37,720 bases of DNA from Chloroflexota bacterium (GTDB lineage: Bacteria; Chloroflexota; Anaerolineae; Aggregatilineales; Phototrophicaceae): NCBI GenBank assembly GCA_011523515.1, contig WTGO01000142.1, positions 1-37,720 of the forward strand, written 5' to 3'. The translations under genes were made by a program, and so were the position numbers. How positions within the stretch are numbered: the first letter of the stretch is position 1; each line of letters opens with the position of its first letter. Positions 1 through 10,066 of this stretch are shown here, one piece after another. The notes under the pieces are model-generated. The model did no database searches. It saw only the letters and a list, made by a program, of their open reading frames with translations, and had not been told where the DNA came from.

Positions 1-2
1 TC

Positions 3-20
3 GAAGAGGCGGAGCACTAG
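3..20 (+). CDS. possible last codons of an upstream gene (partial)
   Basis: One frame entering the window reads Glu-Glu-Ala-Glu-His and then stops at TAG (18-20). It could be the tail of a gene that begins before the window, in the same direction as the lactonase at 86. Six codons are too few to identify anything, and the same sequence could be non-coding. Confidence 0.2.
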   Translation, partial: EEAEH

Positions 21-85
21 ACAAATTCAGTGTCCACCAAAACGGGTCAAGACCAGGGGACTTTACTGACGAAAGGAACGAGACG

Positions 86-958
86 ATGAGCGAAGTAAAA
101 GTGGCATGGGAAATCCCGGCGCTTCTGGGCGAAGGACCGGTCTGGGTCGAGTCGGAGAACGCGGTCTACTGGGTCGATATCTTCAAGAACAAGGCACACC
201 GCTACACGCTGGCTGATGGCGGCAAGACGACCTGGACCTTCGACTTTGAGGTGACGAGTTTGTCGCCGCGCCGAGACGGGGGCTTCATCGGCACGATCAA
301 GGACGGTTACGCCTTCATTAACTTTGAGGTACTGTCCGCTTCGCCGATTGTTTTGCCGGAGGCGGACCGGCCCGGCAATCGCTTCAACGACGGCAAGGTC
401 GATAAGAGCGGGCGCTACTGGGCGGGCACCATGGACATCGAACAAGCGGGCGAAACCGGCTCGCTCTATCGCCTCGACCCCGACCTCAGCGCGCGGCAAT
501 GCGACAGCGATTACATCATTTGCAACGGCCCGACCTTCAACCTCGACAATAGCATCATCTACCACACGGACAGCATCAAGCGCACGATTTACGCCCTGGA
601 TATGGCGCCCGATGGCGATCTCAGCAACAAGCGTGTCTTCGCCGAATTCACCACGGACGACGAGGGCGTGCCGGACGGCATGACGACCGACAGCGAGGAC
701 TGCATCTGGGTGGCGCATTTTGGCGGCGCGCGCATCACGCGTTACTCGCCGGCCGGGGAGATCCTGCAGGTCGTGCCCATCCCCGCGCTGAATATCACCA
801 GCTGCACATTCGCCGGCGCCGAGCTGGATACGCTCTACATCGTCAGCGCCAGCACGGCCATGTCGGACGAGCAACTGAAGCAGTATCCCTTGGCGGGCAG
901 CTTGTTCAGCTATAAGCCGGGGGTGAAAGGCGTGCCGACGCCGCTCTTCGCCGGTTGA
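86..958 (+). CDS. SMP-30/gluconolactonase/LRE family lactonase
   Basis: A 290-residue protein of the SMP-30/gluconolactonase family, six-bladed beta-propeller enzymes that open sugar-acid lactones using one divalent metal. The expected active-site residues are visible: Glu16 in GEGPVW, Asn101 in NRFNDGK, Asn147 in CNGPTF and Asp197 in VPDGMT, matching the metal and substrate ligands of the family. Length is typical (about 290-300). The ATG at 86 follows a purine-rich AAAGGAACGAG. There is no signal peptide, so it should be cytoplasmic. The likely role is hydrolysis of an aldonolactone in an oxidative sugar pathway, consistent with the dehydrogenases, UxaA-type dehydratase and LarA-type racemase elsewhere in the window. 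The exact sugar cannot be read from the sequence. Confidence 0.9.
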   Translation: MSEVKVAWEIPALLGEGPVWVESENAVYWVDIFKNKAHRYTLADGGKTTWTFDFEVTSLSPRRDGGFIGTIKDGYAFINFEVLSASPIVLPEADRPGNRFNDGKVDKSGRYWAGTMDIEQAGETGSLYRLDPDLSARQCDSDYIICNGPTFNLDNSIIYHTDSIKRTIYALDMAPDGDLSNKRVFAEFTTDDEGVPDGMTTDSEDCIWVAHFGGARITRYSPAGEILQVVPIPALNITSCTFAGAELDTLYIVSASTAMSDEQLKQYPLAGSLFSYKPGVKGVPTPLFAG

Positions 959-1374
959 GCAGGCGCAGGATTCCGTGCGCGGCCATGATGGCGAGCAGGG
1001 GCGTGACCATGACTCGGGCGCAGGTGTCGATGCCGGATGTTTGAACCAGTATCGTTCCTACAATGAAATAGCTGCAGGGCAGAATCAGGAAAACCATGTA
1101 AGTCCAGCGCCGGCGGTTCCGCTTGCATCACGCCGGCATATTTGATGCTGGTCGGGTCAAGCGCGACGATTAAGGTTGCCAGCTGTGGCAGCTGTCCCGG
1201 CAGCCGCAGTTTGCGCGCCAGGACGTAGGTGAGGGTAATAATGCTGCTGCTGAGCAAGATGTTTACCGCGAGGATTGCGGCGGGCTCCATGCGGAGCAGC
1301 GCAATCAGCAGCGGAAAGAGCGACGGTCGCAGCAGATACAGAGCAAATGAATGCTCTCTTGCCACAGAGGACAC
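910..1374 (-). pseudogene. decayed GT39/ArnT-like membrane glycosyltransferase remnant
   Basis: Two hydrophobic fragments on the minus strand lie in different frames. The upstream fragment (about 1374-1130) contains LYLLRPSLFPLLIALL, a hydrophobic helix and ALDPTSIKYAGVMQAEP, resembling the early part of GT39-type (dolichyl-phosphate-mannose/ArnT-like) transferases, where a xRPPLYPLLLALL-like start and a loop ending in an acidic residue are usual. The second fragment, read in another frame from about 1125 to 951, resembles the C-terminal end of the same proteins (RRRWTYMVFLILP, then a VMVTPLLAIMAAHGI-like helix). Together they keep only the ends of a protein normally of 450 or more residues, so an internal deletion plus frameshift is the simplest reading. 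The 3' end runs into the end of the lactonase gene. Family assignment is moderate; loss of function is near certain. Confidence 0.55.
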
Positions 1375-1480
1375 AGAGATATTGTCTTTGAAAGGAATCT
1401 ACAGCGGGCGACCCGATGGGCAGCCCCTAAAAAAACTCTACCATTGCAATAGGCGATTCGATTGGTCGCCCCAGGGACCA
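1356..1480. repeat. composite intergenic repeat: CACAGAG unit plus two GGCGA hairpins
   Basis: CCACAGAGGACACAGAGA at 1362-1379 is followed by GGGCGACCCGATGGGCAGCCCCT (1405-1427, imperfect inverted repeat) and by GGCGATTCGATTGGTCGCCCC (about 1452-1472, stem GGCGA/TCGCC). The same two element types recur together near 18.8 kb and 20.7 kb. The unit overlaps the 5' end of the decayed glycosyltransferase and lies ahead of the fusion gene at 1524. Confidence 0.6.
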
Positions 1481-1523
1481 GCGCCCGGGCCGGCCACCCT
1501 TCCCGCGCCATACACGTCAACTT

Positions 1524-4500
1524 ATGATGAACGCAAGAAAAGAGCGAAGCCGACTGAGCCGCACCATGCCATTGATGGAAGACAATATCCGCCCGCCCTT
1601 CTCGCCCGACGAGGCGCGCGCCATCGCGGAAGCGCGCTACAGCATAAGGCCGGCATCCATTCGAGAGTTGCCCGCCGAGCTGGATCGCAACTTTCTCCTG
1701 CGCGCGCAAACGGGCGAGGCTTACGTGCTCAAGATCGCTCATGCCAGCGTCTCCGAGCGTGTGCTCGACTTGCAGAACAAAACGCTGCGGCGCCTGCGCG
1801 GGGCGCTGGACACCATCCCGGAACTGATCGCGGCGCGCGATGGCGCTGATATAGTTCAGGTCAGCGTCGCCGATGGCGAAAGGTATCGCGCGCGCTTGCT
1901 GCGTTATATCGAGGGGGCGCCACTGAGCGACTTCCGCCCGCACGGCGACGAGCTGCTGGCCGACATCGGGGCGCAACTGGGGATGCTCAGCGCGCGCATG
2001 CAAGGCTTCAGTCACGCCGAGAAACGGCTGCAGTATCGCTGGAATATCGGCAATCTCGGCGCGGTCGCCCATTACGGTCGCGACTTGCCCGCGGATAAAA
2101 AAGCCTTGCTCAACTATTTCCTGGGCCTGTACCAAACACAGGTGGAGCCGACGCTGCAAGGCTCGCCTGGCTTGCGCCACAGTTTCACTTACAACGATCC
2201 CAACGACAGCAACATCCTGGTGCGGGCGGCAGGCGCCGAGCCACCGCGGGTGGCCGGGCTGATCGATTTCGGCGACATGGTCTACGGCCCCACGGTCGCC
2301 GACCTGGCCGTTGCGCTGGCCTATATCATGATGGGCGCCGAGCGACCGCTGGACAAAGCAATGCCCGTCATCCGCGCTTATCATGGCGCATTCCCGCTGA
2401 GCGAAGACGAGATTGGCCTGCTCTATCCCTTGATCGCGGCGCGCCTATGCTTGAGCGTCTGCATCTCCTGGCATCAGCAGCGGCGGGAGCCCGATAACCG
2501 CCACCTCAGCATCAGCGAGGCCGGCGCTTGGGATTTGCTGGCGACATTACGCGAGATTCATCCCCGCTTCGCGCAGTACGCTTTTCGCGCCGCCTGCGGC
2601 TTGCCGGCTTGCCCTGAGACCGCCGCCCTGGTCGACTGGCTGGGCGCGCAAGCATTTGCGCCGATTCTGGGACATCCGCTGGCGGCGGACGAGTGCAGAC
2701 CGCTCGACTTCGGCATGAGCAGCCGCCTGTTGGCGCGGGTCAGCGATTTGCGGGATCCGGCTACATACGCGCAGCCACTGCGTGAAGCCATCGGCACGTG
2801 TAAGGTCGGCATCGGCCTTTACAATGAAACGCGGCCGATTTACCTGGCGGAGATCTTCGCCATCGACCATCACGAGCGCCGCACGGTACACCTCGGCGTC
2901 GACCTCTTCGCGCCGCCCGGGACGGCGATCTACGGGCCGCTGGCCGGCACAATACACAGCCTGGCTGATAATGCGGGCGAGCAAGAATACGGCCCGACTC
3001 TGATTCTGCGGCACGAACCCGCTGATGGCCCGGCGTTTTTCACGCTTTACGGCCATCTGGCGCCCGACGCGCTGGAGCGCTGGGAATTGGGGCAGCGGGT
3101 CGAGGCCGGCGCGCTGCTGGCGCATATCGGCGACACTCCGCGCAACGGCAATTGGGCGCCGCATCTTCACTTCCAGATCATCGCGGACATGCTGGATTAT
3201 GAAGGCAACTTTCCCGGCGTCTGCTCGCCGCGACAGCGCGACATCTGGACATCGCTTTCGCCCGATCCCAACTTGATACTGCGCCTGCCCTGCTCCCTTG
3301 CCCCGCCAGCCGAGCCAACCCGCGCGGAGTTGCTGGCGCGCCGCGGCGACGCGCTGAACCCCGCGTTGAGCTTGTCCTACCGACAGCCACTGAAGATAGT
3401 TCGCGGGCAAATGCATCACTTGTACGATGAAGACGGGCGGCGCTATCTGGATTGCGTCAACAATGTGGCGCATGTCGGCCACAGCCATCCACGGGTCCTG
3501 CGCGCCGCCACCGACCAGATGGCGCTGCTTAATACCAATACGCGTTACTTGCATGACCGCATCGTAGAGTATGCGGAAGCGCTGACGGCGACATTGCCCG
3601 ATCCGCTGTCGGTCTGCTTTTTCGTCAACAGCGGCAGCGAAGCCAACGAGCTGGCGCTGCGCCTGGCGACCGCGTACACGGGCGGCAGGGACTTCATCGT
3701 CATCGATCATGCCTATCACGGTCATACATCATCGCTGATCGATATCAGTCCCTACAAGTTCAAGGGACCGGGCGGCAGCGGCAAGCCCGATCACGTCGAG
3801 GTGGCGGCTATGCCCGATGGCTTTCGCGGCGCGCCAGGCGGCTTTGGCGCTGATGCCGGCGAATATTACGCGCGCTCGGTCGCTGAGGCGGTCGACAGAG
3901 TCAAAGCGCGCGGAAGCCAGCTAGCCGGCTTCTTCGCCGAGGGCATTATGGGCTGCGGCGGTCAGATGCCGTTGCCCGATGGTTACCTCAAGCGGGCGTA
4001 CGCGTCCGTGCGCGCGGCGGGTGGCGTCTGCGTGGCGGACGAGGCGCAGACCGGCTTCGGTCGGGTCGGCAGCCACTTCTGGGCCTTTGAGCTGAGCGGG
4101 GTCGTGCCGGATATCGTGACCCTGGGCAAGCCGATGGGAAACGGGCATCCGCTGGGCGCGGTGGTCACGACGCCGGAGATCGCAGCCGCCTTCAACCAGG
4201 GCATGGAATACTTCAATACCTTCGGCGGCAATCCGGTGTCTTGCGCGGTCGGGCTGGAAGTGCTGCGGATTATCCAGGACGAGCGTTTGCAGCAGAACGC
4301 GCTGGAAACCGGCAACTACTGGATGGAAGCGCTACGCGCGCTCGGCGAGCGTTACCCCATCATCGGACAGGTGCGCGGCTCGGGGCTGTTTTTGGGCGTG
4401 GAATTGGTGCGCGACTGCAGTTCGCTGGCGCCAGCGGATTGGGAAGCGGCGTATATCGCCGAGCGCATGAAGGGGCGGGGTATTTTGGTCAGCACCGAGG

Positions 4501-4619
4501 GGCCGCGTCACAATGTGCTGAAGCTCAAGCCGCCGCTGATCTTCCGGCGCGAGCATGTGGATCTGTTCGTTGAGGTGTTTGGCGATGTGCTGGGGGATAC
4601 GGTGTTGCAATCGAAGTAG
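1524..4619 (+). CDS. three-domain fusion: APH-type phosphotransferase, M23 peptidase, class-III aminotransferase
   Basis: A 1031-residue cytoplasmic-looking protein with three recognisable domains. Residues about 30-340 are an aminoglycoside-phosphotransferase/choline-kinase fold: the catalytic loop reads YNDPNDSN (Asp225, Asn230; the usual His two before the Asp is Tyr) and the metal loop reads IDFGDM. Residues about 430-580 are an M23/LytM-type peptidase fold with all zinc ligands present: H456 and D460 in HLGVD, H547 and H549 in HLHF, plus LYGHL. Residues about 610-1025 are a PLP-dependent class-III aminotransferase with [12 protein letters not shown] and the PLP lysine K869 in [11 protein letters not shown], close to the motif of the ethanolamine-phosphate/phosphohydroxylysine phospho-lyases. 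Such fusions are known in other bacteria; a kinase feeding a phospho-lyase is a reasonable inference. The start is unsure: ATGs at 1524, 1527, 1566 and 1575, none with a clear ribosome site. Confidence 0.88.
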   Translation: MMNARKERSRLSRTMPLMEDNIRPPFSPDEARAIAEARYSIRPASIRELPAELDRNFLLRAQTGEAYVLKIAHASVSERVLDLQNKTLRRLRGALDTIPELIAARDGADIVQVSVADGERYRARLLRYIEGAPLSDFRPHGDELLADIGAQLGMLSARMQGFSHAEKRLQYRWNIGNLGAVAHYGRDLPADKKALLNYFLGLYQTQVEPTLQGSPGLRHSFTYNDPNDSNILVRAAGAEPPRVAGLIDFGDMVYGPTVADLAVALAYIMMGAERPLDKAMPVIRAYHGAFPLSEDEIGLLYPLIAARLCLSVCISWHQQRREPDNRHLSISEAGAWDLLATLREIHPRFAQYAFRAACGLPACPETAALVDWLGAQAFAPILGHPLAADECRPLDFGMSSRLLARVSDLRDPATYAQPLREAIGTCKVGIGLYNETRPIYLAEIFAIDHHERRTVHLGVDLFAPPGTAIYGPLAGTIHSLADNAGEQEYGPTLILRHEPADGPAFFTLYGHLAPDALERWELGQRVEAGALLAHIGDTPRNGNWAPHLHFQIIADMLDYEGNFPGVCSPRQRDIWTSLSPDPNLILRLPCSLAPPAEPTRAELLARRGDALNPALSLSYRQPLKIVRGQMHHLYDEDGRRYLDCVNNVAHVGHSHPRVLRAATDQMALLNTNTRYLHDRIVEYAEALTATLPDPLSVCFFVNSGSEANELALRLATAYTGGRDFIVIDHAYHGHTSSLIDISPYKFKGPGGSGKPDHVEVAAMPDGFRGAPGGFGADAGEYYARSVAEAVDRVKARGSQLAGFFAEGIMGCGGQMPLPDGYLKRAYASVRAAGGVCVADEAQTGFGRVGSHFWAFELSGVVPDIVTLGKPMGNGHPLGAVVTTPEIAAAFNQGMEYFNTFGGNPVSCAVGLEVLRIIQDERLQQNALETGNYWMEALRALGERYPIIGQVRGSGLFLGVELVRDCSSLAPADWEAAYIAERMKGRGILVSTEGPRHNVLKLKPPLIFRREHVDLFVEVFGDVLGDTVLQSK

Positions 4620-4711
4620 CGCGAAAGCCGTTGCGTTTATTTCACTTATTGCGTTTGTTGCGTTTGTGTGCTACGGTATAGTTGACTTTTTACCGTTAGA
4701 GGAGGAGACCA

Positions 4712-4783
4712 ATGAAAAACACAGCATTTAATGTTCGAACGCCGTCGCCAACAATCTACGACAAGTATCTCGAAGGAGATTAG
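4712..4783 (+). CDS. 23-codon leader ORF with strong ribosome site
   Basis: A short ORF starts with ATG at 4712 just after GGAGGAG (4701-4707), the best Shine-Dalgarno in this neighbourhood, and ends at TAG 4781-4783, 13 nt before the likely ATG (4797) of the HTH gene. Its last codons carry an AAGGAG (4773-4778). TTGCGT (4649-4654) and TACGGT (4672-4677) with 17-nt spacing could be its promoter, weakly. I do not recognise the peptide. It may be a translated leader that couples translation to the antitoxin-like gene, or a chance ORF. Confidence 0.35.
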   Translation: MKNTAFNVRTPSPTIYDKYLEGD

Positions 4784-4796
4784 ACTGGATCGGGCA

Positions 4797-5258
4797 ATGA
4801 CATCTACCCTGCTAGAAAGTAGGCCGAGTTCTCTGCCCAATAAGGAGTCCACGATTGCACACGAATCATCAATCGCTCTTGCGCGTCATATTGAGAAAGG
4901 AGAAGGTCTGAAGATTCGTGTCGAAGGTGACCAGAACGACGAAATAATCGTGCTTCCTGCCACCATCGTGTCGCTGCTCCTGGGCATGCTGAGAATGAAG
5001 GCGAATGGGCTTGGAATCGCCCTGACACCGCTTCATTCGGAACTGACAACCAGACAGGCGGCGGAGATTCTTAAAGTCTCGCGACCGCACCTGATTAAAC
5101 TGCTTGAAAATGGCGATATGCCTCACCACAAGGTCGGCCGGCACCGTCGAATTAGAAGGGAGGATGTAATGAAGTATAAGCAGAAGCTCCACCGCGATCG
5201 CGATGCATTTCTCGATCGGCTAGTTGCGGAATCACAGGAACTCGGTTTCTATGACTGA
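4797..5258 (+). CDS. excisionase/MerR-type HTH DNA-binding protein, probable antitoxin
   Basis: A 153-residue protein (from ATG 4797; the frame is open from an ATG at 4731). The N-terminal half is variable and helical. The C-terminal part is an excisionase-family helix-turn-helix: ELTTRQAAEILKVSRPHLIKLLENG, then PHHKVGRHRRIRREDVMKY. This arrangement is typical of antitoxins paired with PIN_3-type ribonucleases. The stop codon overlaps the start of the PIN gene by 8 nt, so the two are translationally coupled. By analogy it should bind and neutralise the PIN protein and repress its own promoter; the sequence alone does not prove this. The start is uncertain because no ribosome site lies close to 4797; a leader ORF ends 13 nt upstream. 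Confidence 0.75.
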   Translation: MTSTLLESRPSSLPNKESTIAHESSIALARHIEKGEGLKIRVEGDQNDEIIVLPATIVSLLLGMLRMKANGLGIALTPLHSELTTRQAAEILKVSRPHLIKLLENGDMPHHKVGRHRRIRREDVMKYKQKLHRDRDAFLDRLVAESQELGFYD

Positions 5259-5829
5259 AACGCCGCTACACAGAGCAATTCTCGATACGAATGTCCTGCA
5301 TCCTGCTGGGATGCGGGACATTCTGCTTCAGCTAGGGGCAGATGGGCTGATTGAACCGAAATGGTCAGCTGAAATCGGGCGAGAATTGCTGACAAGCCTC
5401 CGCCGACGGCGGCCAGACATTGAGCCCGAGCGCCTGGACCGCACTTGGGCAGAAATGAACCATTATTTTCCGAACGCACAGATCACAGGATATGAAGAAC
5501 ACATCAATCAGCTACAACTGCCAGACCCCGATGACCTCCATGTGCTCGCTGCCGCGATTGTCGGCGATTGCGATGTGATTGTGACAAGAAATCTGAGAGA
5601 TTTCCCCGTCAATGTCGTGGCCGCCTATGGAGTGAGTGTTCTGCATCCCGACAATTTTATGCGGAATCTGCTTAGTGTCAGGACTTACGAATTCTGTGAC
5701 GCGGTGCGCAAGTTACGCCTACGATTACGCAGACCGCCCTATTCGGTTGAGCAATACTTAGAACACCTTGAGCGTGATGAGCTAGGCGCGACAGTCGCGC
5801 TTCTGCATCAGCACGCGCACCGGCTATAA
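5251..5829 (+). CDS. PIN-domain ribonuclease-like protein, probable toxin
   Basis: 192 residues from ATG 5251, which overlaps the end of the HTH gene (ATGACTGA). The PIN acidic residues are all visible: Asp12 in ILDTNVL, Glu41 in WSAEIGREL, Asp94/Asp95 in DPDDLHVLAAA and Asp117 after VTRN in the fourth motif. These coordinate Mg/Mn in PIN ribonucleases such as VapC. The C-terminal 60 residues (from about 130) are an arginine-rich helical extension common in PIN_3 proteins. Together with the overlapping HTH gene it forms a type II toxin-antitoxin-like pair; such pairs may serve as stress or phage-response modules. The target RNA cannot be told from sequence. Confidence 0.8.
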   Translation: MTETPLHRAILDTNVLHPAGMRDILLQLGADGLIEPKWSAEIGRELLTSLRRRRPDIEPERLDRTWAEMNHYFPNAQITGYEEHINQLQLPDPDDLHVLAAAIVGDCDVIVTRNLRDFPVNVVAAYGVSVLHPDNFMRNLLSVRTYEFCDAVRKLRLRLRRPPYSVEQYLEHLERDELGATVALLHQHAHRL

Positions 5830-5912
5830 TGAGTTAATGCCCTTGTTGAGTTTAAATGTTGGCAGGAATAACCTGCGCTAACACCATCAGAAATCCTTAA
5901 AGGATATGCATA

Positions 5913-7508
<1,596 letters not shown>

Positions 7509-7531
7509 GGGCCGCTGAAATTCGCTGCCTT

Positions 7532-7558
7532 TGAGGCGTCCTCGACGGCGGCGCCTCA
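7532..7558. terminator. hairpin between convergent malate synthase and MFS genes
   Basis: TGAGGCG (7532-7538) pairs with CGCCTCA (7552-7558), a perfect 7-bp stem lying between the malate synthase stop and the end of the MFS gene. There is no clear U-tract on either strand, so intrinsic termination is only possible, not shown. Confidence 0.35.
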
Positions 7559-7559
7559 G

Positions 7560-8768
7560 CTATCTGTGTGCCCGCGCGACAAACCAGAAAGCGGCGGCGG
7601 AGACCATAACCATCATGACGACCACGAGCAGGCCACCATCGTAGCTGCCGCTTTGATCGCGCAGGCGCCCGACCAGCCAAGGACCGAAGGCGGCGCCCAG
7701 CCCGAACATGCCGCCCATCAGCCCATTGATGAAGCCCAAGCCCTGCCCGTGAAACACATCGCTGGCCAGGGCGGTCGTCTGGCTGCTGCGCGTGCCCTCG
7801 CCCAGCGCGAAGAACAAGGCATAGGCGAGTAAGATAAGGGAGCCGCCGACGGCGGGCAGCGCGAATAACAGGCCAACGGCGCCCAGCAATCCGCAGGCGC
7901 CAAGGGCGAAAGCAGCCATTCGTCCAAAGCGGTCCGACACCCAGCCCATCGTGATGAAGCATAGGCTGGTTAGCAGACCCGCCAAGCCGACGACGTTGGC
8001 CGCCACCGTCCGCTCAACCCCGGCCGACTCCATGTACGTGATCTGGTGCACCGTCAGGCTTCGCACCGGGCCCATGGCGGTCAACCCCACCAAGATCAGC
8101 GCCCAGAAACTGGGCCGCCGCAGGAGTTTCCGCCAGGCAAAGCCCACGGCCGGCGTCTGTTTGGTCAGCCGGGTTGGCGCCGGCGGCTTGCGCAAGCCCA
8201 GCGTCATCAAGGGCAAGACGACGAAAATGCAGATTAGCGCTAGAACGAGAAAGGCGCCGCGCCAGCCGAAGAGCGCCATGAGCTGGTTCGTCAACGGCAC
8301 GAAGACCAGCGAACCCAAGCCGGTACCGGCAAAGGCAATGCCGATGGCTCGCCCGCGCCGGGCCGGCGTCGTCCAGCCCGCGACCACGGAGGCGACCGGT
8401 CCCAAACCGGTGATGCCAACGCCGCAGCCGTCAATAACGCCATATGCGAGCAGCAAATCGGTCAGCGAATTCGCCCGACTGCTCAGCGCGAGCCCGGCCG
8501 CCATCAGACAGACGCCGCAGCCGAAGACGGGACGCGGTCCATAGCGGTCGATCGCGACGCCGGCCAGGGGCGCGCTCACGGCGACGCTGAGCATACTCAG
8601 GCTGAAAATCGCGGCGGAGGCTTCGTTGCTCCAGCCCTCGACCAGGACGAATTCGGCGTGAAAGACCGAGAATGAGAAGCGAATGCCGAAGATGATGAAG
8701 ATCGATAGCGCGCAGACAAACACAATGCGCGGGGCGCTGCGGAAGGGGACGTCGGCGCTGGGGGTCAT
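7560..8768 (-). CDS. MFS transporter, OFA/monocarboxylate-like
   Basis: 402 residues from ATG 8768 (a TTG lies one codon upstream) with about twelve hydrophobic segments. The MFS loop motifs are present: DRYGPRPVFG after helix 2 and DRFGRMAAF between helices 8 and 9. The sequence resembles the oxalate/formate-antiporter and monocarboxylate-porter group, which move small organic anions. It would sit in the cytoplasmic membrane. The start is only 3 nt downstream of the stop of the DUF1828-like gene on the same strand, so it is probably co-transcribed with it. The substrate is not readable; a carboxylate would suit the nearby racemase and malate synthase. Confidence 0.85.
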   Translation of the reverse strand: MTPSADVPFRSAPRIVFVCALSIFIIFGIRFSFSVFHAEFVLVEGWSNEASAAIFSLSMLSVAVSAPLAGVAIDRYGPRPVFGCGVCLMAAGLALSSRANSLTDLLLAYGVIDGCGVGITGLGPVASVVAGWTTPARRGRAIGIAFAGTGLGSLVFVPLTNQLMALFGWRGAFLVLALICIFVVLPLMTLGLRKPPAPTRLTKQTPAVGFAWRKLLRRPSFWALILVGLTAMGPVRSLTVHQITYMESAGVERTVAANVVGLAGLLTSLCFITMGWVSDRFGRMAAFALGACGLLGAVGLLFALPAVGGSLILLAYALFFALGEGTRSSQTTALASDVFHGQGLGFINGLMGGMFGLGAAFGPWLVGRLRDQSGSYDGGLLVVVMMVMVSAAAFWFVARAHR

Positions 8769-8771
8769 CAA

Positions 8772-9536
8772 CTAGGCGGCGAGTTCAGGAAGCGCCTCGT
8801 GTCGGGAAGACCAAAGAACAGGATTCATGGCGAGATTTCGCAACGCATCCATCTCGGTCTCGATGCTTCCGCGCTGTGCATCATTCAAGATAGGGTAGAG
8901 TCGCGCGCCATTGGGCCTGCTATCGCGGATGTCCCACCACCGCCAAGCCACTTGCTCCACCGCGCCGCGGCCAGGACTGTTTATGCCGATGAGCACTCGA
9001 TGTGGCTTATTGCCTGAAGGCGGGATGACATACTTGTAATCCACATAGTAGCCGCTTTTCCCATTAAATCTCTTGGCGTCAAACCGAATATTGGACGCGT
9101 CCAGCCAAGTTCCAATGCTTGCGTCAAATTGATGTTTGTCTTTGGAAAAGGGTGCAATATAGTGGAGATCATCAACGGCAATCATCGCTTGCAGGAGATT
9201 ATGCAACTTCAATGCAAAGTCTTTGGCTGTTGCGCGCGTCACAAGGTCATTGCCATCCCGCTTCACTCCAAATCCATTTAGGTTTAACTGCATCAAATTC
9301 CTGCAACGTTTACCATCCACAGTTAAGCCGCAGAACTCTAAGTCTTCAATCGTGTAGCCGTCGTCGGTCAGAATAATCTCGTCGCCAGAAAGCTCTGCGT
9401 AGACTTGCATCATGTCATTGTGTCGATCCAAGAATGGGGTAGTGATTTCCACACCATTCTCGATCGTTCGCAGCGTTGTGCTTTCACTCATCCACTTGTG
9501 ATACTTTTCGGTCAGCTGTCTGATTTGATCAATCAT
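8772..9536 (-). CDS. DUF1828/DUF1829-like protein
   Basis: 254 residues. The N-terminal part (about 25-110) contains ITTPFLDRHNDMMQVYAEL, IILTDDGYTIEDLE and a conserved FGVKRDGNDL-like segment, which I recognise as the DUF1828 pattern. The C-terminal part (about 120-245), with NIRFDAKRFNGKSGYYVDYKY, matches what I remember of DUF1829. No catalytic function is known to me. Its ATG overlaps the TGA of the upstream gene by one base (TGATG at 9534-9538), which implies coupled translation with that partner. The base composition is lower in GC than the flanking metabolic genes, hinting at acquisition. A role in a toxin-antitoxin or defence module is speculation. Confidence 0.75.
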   Translation of the reverse strand: MIDQIRQLTEKYHKWMSESTTLRTIENGVEITTPFLDRHNDMMQVYAELSGDEIILTDDGYTIEDLEFCGLTVDGKRCRNLMQLNLNGFGVKRDGNDLVTRATAKDFALKLHNLLQAMIAVDDLHYIAPFSKDKHQFDASIGTWLDASNIRFDAKRFNGKSGYYVDYKYVIPPSGNKPHRVLIGINSPGRGAVEQVAWRWWDIRDSRPNGARLYPILNDAQRGSIETEMDALRNLAMNPVLWSSRHEALPELAA

Positions 9537-9973
9537 CAGATTAAGCCTTTCTGTATCCGAATATGTGGCGGCTGAACGATATTGCAGAAACGCATGAAAT
9601 CGTCCAAGGTCACCTGCAAATCGTCAAGATCAGAAAACTTGTCAGAGGGCGGCGTGATCGCCCACCTATCGTGAAAACCCTCCCGATACAGATGGAGGTG
9701 GGGCGGTTGAACCACTGTGCCGTCATCGTTGCGATGGGGTCTACCCCCTAAGTCCAGCCTCACAAGTCGTATCTTGGTCCGCGCGCGTGTCTGCAGCTTC
9801 ACACGAAGCTCCTTACGACGCCCTCGTGATAAATCCAGCAGAAAGTTTTCCCGCAAGTCGAGTGATTGTAGATGCAACACTATCTGCTTTCCATGCAATG
9901 GAAAGGGAATCACAGCTTCGTCTATTCGGCGCTTTTCCATTGTCAACAAGTAATCTGCCTCTTCCTGGATCAT
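9536..9973 (-). CDS. DUF6978-like small protein, partner of the DUF1828-like gene
   Basis: 145 residues counted from ATG 9973 (MIQEEADYLL); the frame stays open up to 10042, and a TTG at about 9988 follows AGGGGAA at good spacing, so the true start may be slightly upstream. Conserved-looking features are EEADYLL near the start, FPLHGKQIVLHLQSLD, RENFLLDLSRGR, VRLDLGGRPHRNDDG, PHLHLYREGFHDRWA and the C-terminal LDDFMRFCNI. From memory this is the DUF6978 type, often found next to DUF1828 proteins. Function unknown. Its stop overlaps the next ATG by one base. The His/Asp-rich central motif (GRPHRNDDG...PHLH) might bind metal or nucleic acid, but this is only a guess. Confidence 0.65.
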   Translation of the reverse strand: MIQEEADYLLTMEKRRIDEAVIPFPLHGKQIVLHLQSLDLRENFLLDLSRGRRKELRVKLQTRARTKIRLVRLDLGGRPHRNDDGTVVQPPHLHLYREGFHDRWAITPPSDKFSDLDDLQVTLDDFMRFCNIVQPPHIRIQKGLI

Positions 9974-10066
9974 CAATACATCCAACAACAGGCGTTCCCC
10001 TATCAATATGCGTCTGACGCTACACCCAACAGTTATCCGCAACCAAATCCTAGCATCCTCAGCATC

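Noticed and set aside
7566..8544. Plus-strand open frames opposite the MFS gene
   Set aside because: They mirror the GC-rich third positions of the minus-strand membrane protein, which has clear MFS motifs; the plus frames have none.
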